This document shows positions 63,071-64,000 of a stretch of 64,000 nucleotides of DNA, piece after piece. A program made the position numbers and the translations under genes. Under the pieces are notes generated by a model, which made no database searches, was not told the DNA's origin, and saw nothing but the letters and a program-made list of their open reading frames with translations. The stretch's first letter is position 1. Every line of letters begins with the position of its first letter. This DNA is from Nocardia pseudobrasiliensis NBRC 108224 (lineage in GTDB: Bacteria > Actinomycetota > Actinomycetes > Mycobacteriales > Mycobacteriaceae), in contig NZ_BDBS01000012.1 in NCBI RefSeq assembly GCF_001613105.1, positions 124,001-188,000 on the forward strand, given 5' to 3'.

Positions 63071-64000
63071 CTATTTGATTCCCGGAATGAGCCCGCCCGG
63101 CACGATGATCGAGGTTGGGACTACCACCGGCGCGGTCGGCTGACCGGCCGGTGCACTCGGCGCCGATCCACCGGTGCCCGGAGAGGCAATGGTGGTCGGC
63201 GCCGTGGGTTCATGCGACGGCGGCTCCTGTGTCACCGGCACGGTGGTCGGCGGTTCCGCCGTGGTCGGTCCACCCGTCGGTGGCTGCGAATGCGTCGGGG
63301 GCACACTCGGTTCGGTGCTGCCACCCGTCGGTTCGCCGGGTGTGGTCGCACTCCGTGGATCGTAGGTGGGTTTGTTGTCGGTATTGCCAGCCGTCTGATC
63401 CTTGGTCGGCGGCGTGATCGCGCCGGTCGGCTGGCTGTGCGGAGTGGTGGTCAACAGATTCTGCAAATCCGGCGGCAACTGCGCGAGCAGCTCGCCGAGC
63501 TTCTTCTCCAGATCGCTCTTGCGATTCTGGTCGTTGACCTGGGTCGCATTCGTCTTGGCGCTGTCGAGCGCCTCTTTCGCCTTCTCGGGGTTGCCCTGCG
63601 CGATGGCGGTCTGCGCCTCCTGCAGAGCATCGTCGGCACGCTGGACGATGGTGGTCTGCGCCTGCTGGCTGAACACCACCTCTTTGACCCGCCATAACGG
63701 ATCACCCGGCTGTGCGTTGTACGAGAATGCCGTCATACCGCCGACGATCAGGGCCAACGCGGCCGCCGCGCCCATAATCGGACGCACCAGCCGCAAATGC
63801 CTGCCCCGGCCGGCGTTAACCCTCGCCTGCCGAGCCCCGATCTCCTGATTGACCGCCGCGACAATGGTGTCCAGTTCCGGTCCGGCCGGCATCGGGACCT
63901 CGACGATCTCGGCCCGCCAGTTCGCGAGCAGAGTCGCGAGCTGATACTCCTCGGCACTGTCCGTCGCTACGGGTCCGTCGCCGGCGATGGCGTCGATGAG
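63071..64000 (-). CDS. rsdA: Anti-sigma-D factor RsdA, N-terminus off the window
   Basis: At least 310 residues; the start lies beyond the right edge. The visible N-terminal part LIDAIAGDGPVATDSAEEYQ then LATLLANWRAEIVEVP matches the sigma-D-binding region of RsdA. One membrane helix follows (IMGAAAALALIVGGMTAFSY), then a helical extracytoplasmic part (KVVFSQQ-type region, QEAQTAIAQGNPEKAKEAL) and a 130-residue Pro/Thr/Ser tail. In M. tuberculosis rsdA lies between the DUF5319 gene and sigD, so sigD should be just outside. It holds sigma-D at the membrane until proteolysis. Confidence 0.9.
   Translation of the reverse strand, partial: LIDAIAGDGPVATDSAEEYQLATLLANWRAEIVEVPMPAGPELDTIVAAVNQEIGARQARVNAGRGRHLRLVRPIMGAAAALALIVGGMTAFSYNAQPGDPLWRVKEVVFSQQAQTTIVQRADDALQEAQTAIAQGNPEKAKEALDSAKTNATQVNDQNRKSDLEKKLGELLAQLPPDLQNLLTTTPHSQPTGAITPPTKDQTAGNTDNKPTYDPRSATTPGEPTGGSTEPSVPPTHSQPPTGGPTTAEPPTTVPVTQEPPSHEPTAPTTIASPGTGGSAPSAPAGQPTAPVVVPTSIIVPGGLIPGIK

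Overview
The window is high-GC actinobacterial DNA, most likely from Nocardia or a close mycolic-acid-containing relative. The reasons are a type VII secretion (EspG/EspC/WXG-like) gene content, an antigen-85-like mycolyl esterase, DUF3558 lipoproteins, a SAM-IV riboswitch before metX, the DnaE2/ImuA'/ImuB mutasome with mycobacterial-type LexA boxes, and gene order that matches parts of the M. tuberculosis chromosome (trpS next to a YihY gene, icd near metX and a DUF3017 gene, and guaB3-guaB2-DUF5319 gene-rsdA). No rRNA, tRNA, CRISPR array, transposase or integrase was found.

Layout, left to right. 1-3.4 kb holds a compact four-gene type VII substrate/chaperone cassette. 3.6-12 kb is a mix of secreted proteins, an ArsR-DUF2071 pair, a YihY membrane protein and trpS. 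11-15.9 kb holds a DUF2236 gene with a divergent TetR regulator, an orphan ribbon-helix-helix protein, a barstar/secreted RNase pair, exonuclease III and a hydrolase. 16.1-20.9 kb is a five-gene beta-oxidation-like operon (acyl-CoA dehydrogenase, SDR, MaoC hydratase, SRPBCC protein, SCP-x-type thiolase) with a clear palindromic operator. 22-28 kb carries two MFS exporters, two TetR genes and icd. 28-29.5 kb carries a SAM-IV riboswitch, a short leader ORF and metX.

29.5-37 kb contains an AT-rich patch, an antigen-85-like esterase, trmL, a DUF3533 membrane protein and an overlapping three-gene operon (EspC-like protein, WXG-like/GH19 lysozyme fusion, lipoprotein) that looks like a type VII-exported cell-wall hydrolase module. 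37-48 kb holds dnaE2 and imuA'/imuB, each transcription unit preceded by a LexA box; imuA' and imuB are pushed apart by tandem repeats. 48-56 kb holds a Ser/Thr kinase, then a LuxR regulator/PspC-type histidine kinase pair split from its PspC partner gene by an ABC-F gene and a decayed glycosyltransferase. 56-64 kb is the purine locus (guaA, guaB3, guaB2), a second secreted RNase, a DUF5319 gene and the anti-sigma-D factor gene rsdA.

The most unusual items are the WXG-like/GH19 lysozyme operon, a ~44-bp dispersed repeat present once in an intergenic gap and once in frame inside the receiver domain of the response regulator, the tandem repeats and low-complexity insertion at imuB, the leader ORF coupled to metX, and two paralogous secreted RNases of which only one sits beside a barstar gene. 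All family assignments come from reading the translated sequences; none was checked against a database.
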